64,000 nucleotides of DNA. Origin: Phycisphaerae bacterium. Lineage in GTDB: Bacteria > Planctomycetota > Phycisphaerae > Sedimentisphaerales > Anaerobacaceae. The notes below the pieces were generated by a model that worked only from the letters and a program-made list of their open reading frames with translations, ran no database searches and had not been told where the DNA came from. Position numbers and translations under genes: made by a program. Positions 9,334 through 18,302 of the stretch are shown piece by piece; the stretch's first letter is position 1; every line of letters begins with the position of its first letter. The stretch lies in NCBI GenBank assembly GCA_030615025.1, contig JAUXAB010000003.1, forward strand, positions 54,059 through 118,058, read 5' to 3'.

Positions 9334-9892
9334 TTTTATTTACCAAGAACGCATGGTTCGACATCATGATGAGCGGGCGGTCATCAAGAGAATCGGTGAA
9401 GACGTCAAAACCAAATGAGATTTCGCCGCCGACTTTATGCTGTAAAAACTTGACCTTGTTTATGCCCCAGCATGTTTCGAGGTTTTCTAAGTGCTTCATA
9501 TTATTGGCAATAACGGTGAAACTGTTTAGCTGCCCTGCTACAACGTTTTCAATGAGCGTCGCTTCGGAAGCTGACACGATAAAAATCTTCGAATAATTCT
9601 CATTCAATATTCGCAGCAAATCGTGATTTAAATGATTTTTGAAATACTCAACATACTTGTCGAATTTACGTTTATCCAAGCGATCTATCAACAATAACAA
9701 CCGCTTTTTGAAAAAATTTCGTACGAACAACTGCTTTTGCCTTTTTCTGTTGAAAGCAATACTCCAGAACAGAAGGACGCCTAATGCGAAAAGCATGGGG
9801 TCCAGATAAAATTTTTCCTTTATCAGGATATATTTCAATGAATCTACATCAAGAATCGTCCTGTCGAAATCCACGACAGCTATGTTTTGCAT
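9290..9892 (-). CDS. HAD-superfamily phosphatase (subfamily IB-like)
   Basis: A probable phosphatase of the haloacid dehalogenase fold. Motif I is DFDRTILD at residues 8-15, motif II is IVSAS near 105, and motif III/IV appears as DSLDDRPLI near 165. A hydrophobic stretch (LFALGVLLFWSIAF, about 34-47) may dip into the membrane. In several bacteria a HAD domain is fused to the N terminus of an Rv3806c-like UbiA enzyme; here the two are separate but overlapping genes. That suggests it dephosphorylates the UbiA product (inference). ATG 9892 was chosen over GTG 9907. Confidence 0.78.
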   Translation of the reverse strand: MQNIAVVDFDRTILDVDSLKYILIKEKFYLDPMLFALGVLLFWSIAFNRKRQKQLFVRNFFKKRLLLLIDRLDKRKFDKYVEYFKNHLNHDLLRILNENYSKIFIVSASEATLIENVVAGQLNSFTVIANNMKHLENLETCWGINKVKFLQHKVGGEISFGFDVFTDSLDDRPLIMMSNHAFLVNKIEVQEIDKSTLKCF

Positions 9893-10770
9893 ATCACATA
9901 TACCCACGAGTCAAATGTGTTTAATTTAATGCAAAAAGTCAGCTTGTCCAGCGAGATATAGGACTTTTTGAACAGGAGCTTCTGCAAGCAGTCTATGGGA
10001 TAACCAATTGGGAACGTCCAGTAGAAAAACGCTTTCCCTATTATCTCGAACCCTGTAGCATCCATAAGAATCTTGAAGGACCTGTCATCCAGATAATACA
10101 AATGGGGAGGGCGAATGTGCCACCATTTTTTCCCAAGCAATCTGGCAGCAAGGCTGTTTTTACTTGGCGTACTTATTATCGCAATGCCGTCATCCGCCAA
10201 TAATTGAAAGACCTTGTCTATAAAATGCCTTACTGAAACCACATGTTCAATTACGTCCAGTGCCAGTATTACGTCATATTTCCGGTTTTCAGACATATCT
10301 TCGTAGCCAATATTGTCGAGAACAAGCCCGTATCGTTCTCTGGCGAACTGACAAAACTTCTTGCTCGGCTCCACCCCGTAAATATGGTTGAATTGGTGCT
10401 TTAGAGTATCAAGTAGCCCGCCGCTGCCCGCTCCTATTTCAAGCAGACATCCACGATTTTTGGTAAATTTGTCGATCAGCTTAATAACCTGGCGATAATT
10501 CGAACTCCCGCGAATATCAGATGTTGCTAAGTAGGATTCATCCTCCACATTCGCATACAACTTAATGAGATCCCGGCTGTCGAGTATATACTTCGGCTGA
10601 ACGAGTCCGCAATCCCTGCATTTAACTGTCTCAACGCACCGCCCGTAGTCCTTGTCGGTGACCTTGAAATTGGCAGGCGTAAGCTCTTCAAAGCGAATGA
10701 TGTCTTTTCCCATTGAGTAATTTAGTAGTTCATCACAGCCACAGATATCGCACTTGTTCGTTTCTTGCAT
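9880..10770 (-). CDS. SAM-dependent methyltransferase with N-terminal zinc-binding motif
   Basis: Residues 7-10 (CDIC) and a second CRDC near 52-55 form a likely zinc site. They are followed by a class I methyltransferase core: LLEIGAGSGG (SAM-binding motif I, near 112), a VEPS acidic loop, and ALDVIEHV near 170. This layout is common for sugar or lipid-head methyltransferases in glycan clusters. It is the first gene of the operon and overlaps the HAD gene by 13 bases. The ATG at 10770 gives a start just before the zinc site. A GTG at 10854 would add 28 basic residues without clear reason. AGAGG lies 14 bases upstream. The substrate is unknown. Confidence 0.82.
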   Translation of the reverse strand: MQETNKCDICGCDELLNYSMGKDIIRFEELTPANFKVTDKDYGRCVETVKCRDCGLVQPKYILDSRDLIKLYANVEDESYLATSDIRGSSNYRQVIKLIDKFTKNRGCLLEIGAGSGGLLDTLKHQFNHIYGVEPSKKFCQFARERYGLVLDNIGYEDMSENRKYDVILALDVIEHVVSVRHFIDKVFQLLADDGIAIISTPSKNSLAARLLGKKWWHIRPPHLYYLDDRSFKILMDATGFEIIGKAFFYWTFPIGYPIDCLQKLLFKKSYISLDKLTFCIKLNTFDSWVYVICKT

Positions 10771-10996
10771 AGTAATAACTTTGACCTCTGTAAATAACAA
10801 CGTGCCGGACGTGGTATACCTTCTTCTTTTCCTGCGCAACTGGAAAAGGTTCACCCTTGTTTGCGTTCGTTTCTTGCATAGTGGCCGTCCGGCGCCGCGA
10901 GTCGCACTATCGCCCGCGTGCTTGTTAAATGCTACAACTTTTTACGATGTCGAATTCAGATATAGCTGGCCAGCCTTTAAGAATTTGATATCCGCT

Positions 10997-11025
10997 TTTT
11001 TATCAGAACAAGGACATTTAGTCAA
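10997..11025 (-). promoter_or_regulatory. Promoter for the methyltransferase-HAD-UbiA-YfhO operon
   Basis: Read on the minus strand: TTGACT (11025-11020), 17 bases, then TAAAAA (11002-10997); a 16-base spacing gives ATAAAA. It is the second copy of the 40-base element seen at 6091-6130. It lies about 220 bases before the methyltransferase ATG, so the leader is long. Confidence 0.45.
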
Positions 11026-11109
11026 GTTTTTTTGACTCTTCGAGAGCCGTGGCTGTTCACGTCAATGTCACGGTGGCCCCAAGTGTACTTTATCGGGTTT
11101 GGCGGGGAC

Positions 11110-11135
11110 CCACTTCGAGATTTTTTGCGAAGTGG
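11110..11135. repeat. Hairpin with T6 loop (palindromic repeat)
   Basis: An 8-base stem CCACTTCG (11110-11117) pairs with CGAAGTGG (11128-11135) around a loop AGATTTTTTG. The loop resembles that of the palindrome inside murF (20242-20287), GATTTTTTTGC, although the stems differ. It could act as a terminator or be a REP-like element. Confidence 0.5.
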
Positions 11136-11329
11136 CAACCCACGCAGATAAATTGCAAATTTTTTGGCAAAATTTGGAGTAATCTATTGACAAGTGTCGA
11201 TAATGGTATAGAAAATAATGACTGCTTTGGGTAGTCGCATGCAGGTGTTTCGAGCTGTTTTTGGGGCCCATTTTGTTCGCCCTTAGTCTGCTTACGGCGG
11301 AAAAATGGGAACCTGCCAAGGATGGGACA

Positions 11330-11884
11330 ATGTCAAATCAGCCAAGGGTGGCGAAAGTTTTAGCAGCACTGCTGGTTTCAATGACAGCCGGGGCAATGGT
11401 CTTAATGGCCCTGGGTGATAATCCTCCCTCCGCTGGTCTGTTTTCTCTTTCGAGCTATTATCTTCATCATCTTGACCCTGTCGAAAAAGCTATTCGCTCT
11501 CGTACCTCTCAGTCCCCCGGACGCTGGGGTCGCATCGAAATCTACTATAGCGGCACCAAAGCTGGCAACATTGAACAGTTAGCCTCGTTGAGCGGCTTGG
11601 CCAGTGCCGAGGATATCAACTGCCACTTTGTCATCTGTAACGGTCTCGGCGGTGGCGACGGCCAAATACAACCGACCGAGAAATGGCAAAGGCAGTGGTC
11701 GATCATACCGGGCCGAACCTGGTACGGCAGCGGTCAGACTATCCGCATTTGCGTTATAGCTGACGGCAAAACCACTCACCCGACTGATTCCCAGAAACGA
11801 AGGACACAGGTACTCGTAGAAGAGCTGCGCAGAAGCTTTGGCATTCAGCCCGAATCCGTCTACTACCCCAGCGATTGGCGGTAA
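11330..11884 (+). CDS. Degenerate peptidoglycan-recognition / amidase_2-like secreted protein
   Basis: A hydrophobic segment at about residues 10-27 (VLAALLVSMTAGAMVLMAL) is a signal or anchor. From residue 65 the sequence follows the N-acetylmuramoyl-alanine amidase / PGRP pattern common in planctomycetes: RIEIYYSGTKAG in place of R-x-IxxHHSAT, then HFVICNGLGGGDGQIQ in place of HFVIGNG..DGxI, then a Trp and WSIIPGRTW in place of the GAH segment. The zinc ligands expected at HH and GAH are missing (YY, GRT), so hydrolysis is unlikely; binding of muropeptides is possible. ATG 11330 has AAGGA 9 bases upstream. It stands alone. Confidence 0.62.
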   Translation: MSNQPRVAKVLAALLVSMTAGAMVLMALGDNPPSAGLFSLSSYYLHHLDPVEKAIRSRTSQSPGRWGRIEIYYSGTKAGNIEQLASLSGLASAEDINCHFVICNGLGGGDGQIQPTEKWQRQWSIIPGRTWYGSGQTIRICVIADGKTTHPTDSQKRRTQVLVEELRRSFGIQPESVYYPSDWR

Positions 11885-12086
11885 TATAGCTGCTGAATAA
11901 CACCACAGGGTAGTGTGCTGTCTGGTCTTTGCTTTTCATATAAAAAGTGGATGTGCATCAGATAAATGCACATCCAATCGTTTTATGGCCAGTTCATTAT
12001 CTACTAAAAAGCAGCATCCCTCGAATTATCTTTTCAGTTATATTCTTCGGTGTTACGTCAACTGCCAGCCAGAATCTCTTCTTAGC

Positions 12087-12905
12087 CTAATTCACCTCCG
12101 GTACTGGCTCCCTCAGCCATGGACACCAAGGTCCCGGAAAGCCTTGGCCCATGCCCATGCCTCTGCCTTGGAAACCTCGCCCCCCGCCTCTTATACCTCT
12201 GCCTTGGAAACCTCGACCCATACCTCTGCCTTGGAAACCTCGGCCCATGCCTCTGCCTCGGAAACCTTGACCCCGTCCGCCCATACCTCTGCCTTGGAAA
12301 CCTTGCCCCCATCCTCTCATGCCTCTGCCTGGCATCAACGGCCTGACCACATCCACATCTTCGGGCGGCTGCATACGAGGCCAGTCCTCATCCGTAGGCG
12401 GTCTCGGCTTCTCTACAGTTCTTGGCCGTCTGCCTTCAGGTGGCATAGCTGGGCTTGGCATGTCGCGGAGAGCTCGCCCACCTTCGGCAGCGGCAGCCCT
12501 TCCTTGTCGTACTCTTTGCCTGAGCTGATGCATTTTCCTGATTAGCTGCCCCATCTTTTCCCTGTCGTTTTCCCGATAGGCCTTTGTAAGTTCGTCTAAC
12601 AATCTGCCAGACCCCTCTTGCATAGGCCGAACTTGGCCGGGACGAAGCTGCTGGGGCTTCTGCTGCAAAGCCTTCACACGCTCAGGCTTGGCTTTTCTAA
12701 CTACCCTTTGCCGGCGCCTCTGCTGCATACCCTCCACATCTCTGCGACCAGCTTCTTCACCTGCTCTTTGTCTGCGAAGCTGTTCCACCGGGCCTTTTTG
12801 TTCTTGCTCTGCTTTAGGCCTGCCTCTTCTTTCCTGGGCGAGCAGGTTTTCAGCTCCAACGAGCAAAATTAGAGCCACAATACCCAACATTGTTTTCTTT
12901 AACAT
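12087..12905 (-). CDS. Secreted Gly/Arg/Met/Phe repeat protein
   Basis: I do not recognise a family. Residues 1-23 are a signal peptide (LGIVALILLVGAENLLAQ). A strongly basic, glutamine-rich middle (about 24-150) includes a short helix DELTKAYRENDREKMGQLIRK (only its first part is certain). The last third, about residues 190-258, is built of repeats of RGMGRGFQG and close variants, seven to nine times, ending in PWCPWLREP. The gene has GGGGC 8 bases before its ATG. The codon use of the repeats is nearly uniform, which indicates recent repeat growth by slippage or unequal exchange. A role in binding anionic cell-wall polymers or nucleic acid outside the cell is a guess. Confidence 0.72.
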   Translation of the reverse strand: MLKKTMLGIVALILLVGAENLLAQERRGRPKAEQEQKGPVEQLRRQRAGEEAGRRDVEGMQQRRRQRVVRKAKPERVKALQQKPQQLRPGQVRPMQEGSGRLLDELTKAYRENDREKMGQLIRKMHQLRQRVRQGRAAAAEGGRALRDMPSPAMPPEGRRPRTVEKPRPPTDEDWPRMQPPEDVDVVRPLMPGRGMRGWGQGFQGRGMGGRGQGFRGRGMGRGFQGRGMGRGFQGRGIRGGGRGFQGRGMGMGQGFPGPWCPWLREPVPEVN

Positions 12906-13049
12906 TTCTTGCCCCTTTCCAATAAAAGCCCATTTTTGTTCCGATAAACTACGATTGCACAGATACAGACGGATTCGGAGAGGATATTATTGCGGTTCTT
13001 AACAAAAATTCGCAAAAATCGCCAGTTATGCTCATTTATTGGGCTTCTT

Positions 13050-13475
13050 TCACAGCCCCATTTTCAGCAGGCCAAAGTTTTCTTGCTTTGTTAGGACGAC
13101 CCACGCCCGCCAGTCCTTCTTGTGGATTCGCACAGGCTCGATGGCTCTTACGTCTTTCAGCCAGACCAAAAAGCCGAACTTACAATTCGTCCTGCTGTGC
13201 CAATATGCGTCACTGCCCATGATATAGTGGTTGTATTGCTGTTTTATTTCAGCCATTTGTCTTGGTGTCAGGTTCTCGAAGTTTTTGACTGCCGTCACAG
13301 TTGCCACCGCGCAGACCGGCCCGCTGCTTATCTTGAAAAATAAGTTATCGCCAGGCAAGACCCGGCCGAAAGCATATCGTCTTGTCTTAGTAAAACGCGA
13401 TTCGACGCGTTTTCGACCAGCTAATATCGCCTCTAAATACGGTTTCTTTAAGATTACAAGATGATAATTTGCCAT
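13050..13475 (-). CDS. ASCH-domain protein
   Basis: A 141-residue protein of the ASCH (PUA-like) fold. The hallmark comes early: YLEAILAGRKRVESR (a GxKxxExR motif at residues 20-27), then GDNLFFK near 42 and a later aromatic-rich segment (YWHSRTNCKFGFLVWL). ASCH proteins are thought to bind RNA or modified nucleosides; some cleave N4-acetylcytidine. Nothing here fixes the substrate. It runs in the same direction as the gene at 12087 but is separated by 144 bases. Only a weak GGG site precedes the ATG. Confidence 0.78.
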   Translation of the reverse strand: MANYHLVILKKPYLEAILAGRKRVESRFTKTRRYAFGRVLPGDNLFFKISSGPVCAVATVTAVKNFENLTPRQMAEIKQQYNHYIMGSDAYWHSRTNCKFGFLVWLKDVRAIEPVRIHKKDWRAWVVLTKQENFGLLKMGL

Positions 13476-13524
13476 AGTTTCGCCCTGCCAGCTGTAATGA
13501 CAACTGGGAACTTCTCCTATTTGC

Positions 13525-14133
13525 CTAATCTATTTTGACGCAGAGCCGGGCTAATTCATTTTTGACCTGGTTCGTGCTTTGAGAAAGAACCGTGTTTATC
13601 CTGACTTCTTTTGCACCGTTTATGTACTCCGGTTTATCATCTATAAAGACTGATTGCTCGGGCTGCGAGCCGAGTTTTTTCAATGTTAGTTCATAGATTT
13701 TCCTCCCGGGCTTTTTTACGCCCTCGATGCAGGAAAAGACGAGCACATCAAACATATCGTATCGCTGCTGATGAAAATACTGCATTGCAGGCACTTCCGT
13801 ATTGGACAAAACGGCCGTCTTGTAGGCATTTGTCCGTAGCGAAGCAGCCATTGAAAACATATCATCTCTGGGTACATAGGCAGCCTTAAAGGCTTCAATC
13901 CATAATGAGCGGACTTTCGGCTTCGGTACGTTTAATTCGCTGCATATTCTTTCCCAGAATGTATCTTCGCAAATCAAACCTTTTTGGAAATCATCTGCGA
14001 ATTTGCTATGTGCTTTTATATAGTTTTCTTTGGTCACACACAGGGCCTTGGCACAATACTGCATCAGTCCCGGAGCCGGGTCGTCTATCAGCACCCCTCC
14101 CCAGTCGAATATAACAGATTTTATTGTTTCCAT
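13525..14133 (-). CDS. HAD-family hydrolase (subfamily IA, YihX-like)
   Basis: Motif I is FDWGGVLIDD near residue 10, motif II is AVLSNTE near 107, the Lys of motif III is GVKKPGRKIY near 142, and motif IV is VFIDDKPEYI near 163. This set is typical of the YihX/HAD-IA phosphatases that act on sugar phosphates such as glucose 1-phosphate. The length of 202 residues is usual. ATG 14133 was chosen over GTG 14151, which would add six residues. It lies 49 bases from the ASCH gene on the same strand. The substrate cannot be told from sequence. Confidence 0.85.
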   Translation of the reverse strand: METIKSVIFDWGGVLIDDPAPGLMQYCAKALCVTKENYIKAHSKFADDFQKGLICEDTFWERICSELNVPKPKVRSLWIEAFKAAYVPRDDMFSMAASLRTNAYKTAVLSNTEVPAMQYFHQQRYDMFDVLVFSCIEGVKKPGRKIYELTLKKLGSQPEQSVFIDDKPEYINGAKEVRINTVLSQSTNQVKNELARLCVKID

Positions 14134-14307
14134 CGCAAATAGCCCAGCCACAGCCGGGTTTTATTATGTTGCGTCAAGACGATACAAAGCTTCAACTTAC
14201 ATATCAAGGTTTATTTAACCCTGTTTGGCTCACCATTTATGGCGGTTGGCCTTTGACGAGTGGCCCTTTGGAATCTATAATCAAAACGGTTTTTTAAGGA
14301 GAAGAAG

Positions 14308-15336
14308 ATGGCATCAATCTTGATTGCCGTGGGTATTGTTTTGCTTGTAGTTGTTTTGGGTCTTTTAGTCTGGCTCATCAGTTCAAATTTTGCCGGCAGG
14401 AAGGAGATTGCCGGCCAGGCAGTTGGTATCAGCCTTCTTCAGCAGCAGCTCGAGGCCCTAAAAGCTTCTCAGGACGGCACTCGCGAAGCCCTGCAAAGCT
14501 CACTGCAGGCCGGCCAAAACACACTCACCCAGAGCCTGCAATCCAGCCAGAAGGTACTCGGCGAGCTGCACAGCCAAATCGGCAATTTGCAGGGCACAAA
14601 CAAGCAAATGCTCCAGGTCGGAGCTGAAGTCAGACGGCTCCAGGATATTCTAAGCTCACCGAAGCTGCGAGGCCAAATGGGCGAATGGTCGCTGGAGAAT
14701 CTTCTCTCCAACGTCCTGCCGAAGGACAGCTACAAGCTCCAGTATACTTTCAAAGACGGCAAAATTGTTGACGCTATTGTTCAAATGACCGAATTCTCGG
14801 TGCCTATTGATGCAAAGTTCCCACTGCCGAGCTTTGAAAGGGTCGTAAAGGCGGAGACCGACGAGGAAAAAAGCAAACTACGCAGACAGTTCCTAAAAGA
14901 CGTGACCGTTCACATTGATAAGATTGCCTCCGACTATATCAGGCCGGCAGAAGGCACGTTGGATTTCGCTCTTTGTTATATTCCTGCCGAGAACATTTAT
15001 TACGAGACAGTTGTCAAATACGCCGGCGAGACGCAGGATATCTTGCAGTATTCGCTTGATAAAAAGGTAATACCAGTGTCGCCGAATCTTTTATATGCAT
15101 ATCTTATGACGGTGGTGATGGGCCTGCACGGCCTGCAGATAGAAAAGCAGGCAGCCGAAATCCTCCAGAACTTGAAAAGACTAAATGCTTCTTTTGTAGA
15201 ATTTCTTTCAAACTGGGACATACTCGGCACACATCTGCGAAATGCCTATAGTAAATATGAAGAAGGCCAGAAGAAGCTCGACCGCTTCGGCCTGCAACTC
15301 GAACAAATCCAGGGCGAGACAGAAGAAAAAACGTAA
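14308..15336 (+). CDS. rmuC: RmuC-family DNA recombination protein
   Basis: RmuC proteins limit inversions at short repeats and look like membrane-tethered nucleases. Residues 1-25 are one transmembrane segment. A coiled coil follows (about 40-115, with Q-rich heptads such as LTQSLQSSQKVLGEL). The conserved core then contains GQMGEWSLENLL, VPIDAKFPLP and FALCYIPAE, and it ends with GLHGLQIEKQAAEI. The length of 342 residues is on the short side of the family. GGAGAAGAAG lies just before the ATG. A truncated, reversed second copy of its last 80 residues is at 30681-30959. It is a single gene in its own transcript. Confidence 0.93.
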   Translation: MASILIAVGIVLLVVVLGLLVWLISSNFAGRKEIAGQAVGISLLQQQLEALKASQDGTREALQSSLQAGQNTLTQSLQSSQKVLGELHSQIGNLQGTNKQMLQVGAEVRRLQDILSSPKLRGQMGEWSLENLLSNVLPKDSYKLQYTFKDGKIVDAIVQMTEFSVPIDAKFPLPSFERVVKAETDEEKSKLRRQFLKDVTVHIDKIASDYIRPAEGTLDFALCYIPAENIYYETVVKYAGETQDILQYSLDKKVIPVSPNLLYAYLMTVVMGLHGLQIEKQAAEILQNLKRLNASFVEFLSNWDILGTHLRNAYSKYEEGQKKLDRFGLQLEQIQGETEEKT

Positions 15337-15402
15337 TTGGTTAGTTAAGGCGAAATCAGCACTTTGAACAGGACAAGGGATTTTGACCCGAAGTAGAATA
15401 CA

Positions 15403-15664
15403 ATGAAAATCTATCAAATGATGCACTTTCCTCTCGAAGGAGCGGGGACGGGAATCTCCGTTGATAATCTTGCCAGGTCTCTTACAAAACGGGGCTACCA
15501 GGTCAGAGTCCTCTGCTCTGACCACTGCCTTCCCAGCAAGCCATATCCTGTTGAGGCTGTTCTGTTTAGCAATGGGGAAAATGAGAAATATGATTTAGAC
15601 TTCGATTTTCCTGTTTTTGCCTCTCACCCTTTGAGTAAAGGAAATAGATTTGGCGACCTGAACA
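15403..15664 (+). pseudogene. N-terminal fragment of a GT4 glycosyltransferase
   Basis: About 87 codons from ATG 15403 read like the start of a family 4 glycosyltransferase: MKIYQMMHFPLEGAGTG, then SVDNLARSLTKRGYQVRVL near residues 20-40, and FPVFASHPLSKGN near 70. The rest of the roughly 400-residue enzyme is absent. The reading frame runs on to 15690 but ends abruptly at the junction with a response-regulator fragment. A deletion appears to have joined the two genes. No function is expected. Confidence 0.65.
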
Positions 15665-15799
15665 ATGCTCAGCAAGGCATTGCGACTTGATGTCTTCAGC
15701 GTCATTGAAAAGCCGGTTGATATGAATATTCTGCGGGAACAGTTGAATAGACTGTTTATAAAAAAATATAATAGCGACATTTTCTCGGAATGGTTATAA
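15665..15799 (+). pseudogene. C-terminal fragment of a response-regulator receiver domain
   Basis: A 44-residue frame from ATG 15665 to TAA 15799 contains VFSVIEKPVDMNILREQLNR. This matches the beta5-alpha5 end of a receiver domain, in which the Lys of the K-P motif is conserved. The phosphorylated Asp and all of the N-terminal part are missing. It directly abuts the GT4 fragment, so this is probably the far side of the same deletion. It ends 69 bases before groES, so groES may have been part of a different unit before the deletion. Confidence 0.55.
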
Positions 15800-15868
15800 T
15801 TGGCGAATATAGCAGATAAAGGTAAGTAAAGAGTAGAAAAAGGGCTTTTTGAAAGGAGCAAGGACAAA

Positions 15869-16159
15869 ATGAAGATTCGACCATTGGCAGATAAGGTGCT
15901 TGTTCAGCGCCTTGAGGCAAAGACCAAGACCGCTGGCGGGATAGTCCTGCCGGACACCGCCAAAGAAAAACCGCAAAGAGGCAAAATAGTGAGTGTTGGC
16001 GAGGGCAAATTGCTCGACGACGGAACACGCAAAAAGGTGCAGGTGAAAAAAGGCCAGATAGTGCTCTTCACAAGCTATGCCGGGACAGAGATAAAGATAG
16101 AGGGCAAGGAGTATCTGATTATGGATGAGTCAGATATTATGGCGGTAATTGAAAAGTAA
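15869..16159 (+). CDS. groES: Co-chaperonin GroES
   Basis: The 10-kDa lid of the chaperonin. The start MKIRPLADKVLVQRLE, the mobile loop KTAGGIVLPDTAKEKPQ (residues 19-35) and the closing strand YLIMDESDIMAVIE are all canonical, as is the length of 96 residues. AAAGGAGC lies 9 bases before the ATG. groEL follows after 62 bases. I looked for the CIRCE operator (TTAGCACTC-N9-GAGTGCTAA) in 15680-15868 and saw none, so control differs from the HrcA type. Confidence 0.98.
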   Translation: MKIRPLADKVLVQRLEAKTKTAGGIVLPDTAKEKPQRGKIVSVGEGKLLDDGTRKKVQVKKGQIVLFTSYAGTEIKIEGKEYLIMDESDIMAVIEK

Positions 16160-16197
16160 TAAAAGATTAACCGCAGAGTACGCAGAGAAATTAATAA

Positions 16198-17847
<1,650 letters not shown>

Positions 17848-17854
17848 ACAGTTA

Positions 17855-17946
17855 GTGTGAAGTGCCTAAAGTGAACTAAAGTGCCTAAAGTGAGCTAAAG
17901 TGAAAAAAATAATCCATAACTTTAGGCACTCCAAACTTTAGCTCAC
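17855..17946. repeat. AGTGCCTAAAGT palindromic repeat, copy 1
   Basis: The sequence holds two tandem GTGCCTAAAGTGA-CTAAAGT units, then a spacer with an A-run, then the inverted forms ACTTTAGGCAC and CTTTAGCTCAC. The arms pair to a long hairpin just after the groEL stop. The same unit recurs at 50290-50376. It may end groEL transcription, but no T-run follows. Confidence 0.65.
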
Positions 17947-17960
17947 TACCTTTTACGAGC

Positions 17961-18251
17961 ATGAGCTTTCGTTTTTACACAAATACGATTTCTCAAGCGT
18001 CGAAAAGCGTTGCAGCGGGAATATTTATCACAGGACTGTTGCTAATCGGCTTTGGGTTTTTGATTTACGTCTTGAAGGAAATTTTCGCAATACTCGCTGC
18101 TATAGTATTTTCTGTTGCAGGTGCAGGTTGTATGATTACTGCTATCAAAATCTTTTTGGCACAGAGAAAACTGGACAAAATCAATTCCGACGATTCAGAG
18201 GCGTATAGAGAAAACGTCAACATCCATATCGAAGAACATCACGGCGAGTAA
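17961..18251 (+). CDS. Small two-pass membrane protein
   Basis: A 96-residue protein with two hydrophobic segments (about 17-37, SVAAGIFITGLLLIGFGFLIY, partly shown by position, and about 42-67) and a charged C terminus rich in Glu, Asp and His (HIEEHHGE). I do not recognise a family. The upstream sequence is the palindromic repeat and a weak ACGAGC site before the ATG. It faces away from mraY, which converges on it. Confidence 0.55.
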   Translation: MSFRFYTNTISQASKSVAAGIFITGLLLIGFGFLIYVLKEIFAILAAIVFSVAGAGCMITAIKIFLAQRKLDKINSDDSEAYRENVNIHIEEHHGE

Positions 18252-18302
18252 CTCGTGAAACATCAATGGTACCACGACCAAGATGCGACATCCGCTCGGC
18301 GT

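Larger units (their letters stand above)
10771..11329. other. 559-base intergenic region with duplicated start motif and palindrome
   Basis: No gene is visible. It holds: (a) an 18-base repeat GTTCGTTTCTTGCATAGT at 10756-10773 and 10865-10882, which on the minus strand carries the start codon and first residues (MQETN) of the methyltransferase; (b) the promoter above; (c) a segment near 11067-11100 resembling the repeat at 26005; (d) a hairpin CCACTTCG / CGAAGTGG (11110-11135) with a T-rich loop; (e) a TTGACA at about 11188 that may serve the gene at 11330. Confidence 0.5.

Noticed and set aside
11913..12545. Plus-strand frame of 210 residues against the Gly/Arg repeat gene
   Set aside because: Its repeats (ALETS, SALET) are just the complement of the RGM repeat; the minus strand has the signal peptide and ribosome site.
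15680..15868. CIRCE operator before groES
   Set aside because: I looked for TTAGCACTC with an inverted partner and found no match, so it is not reported.
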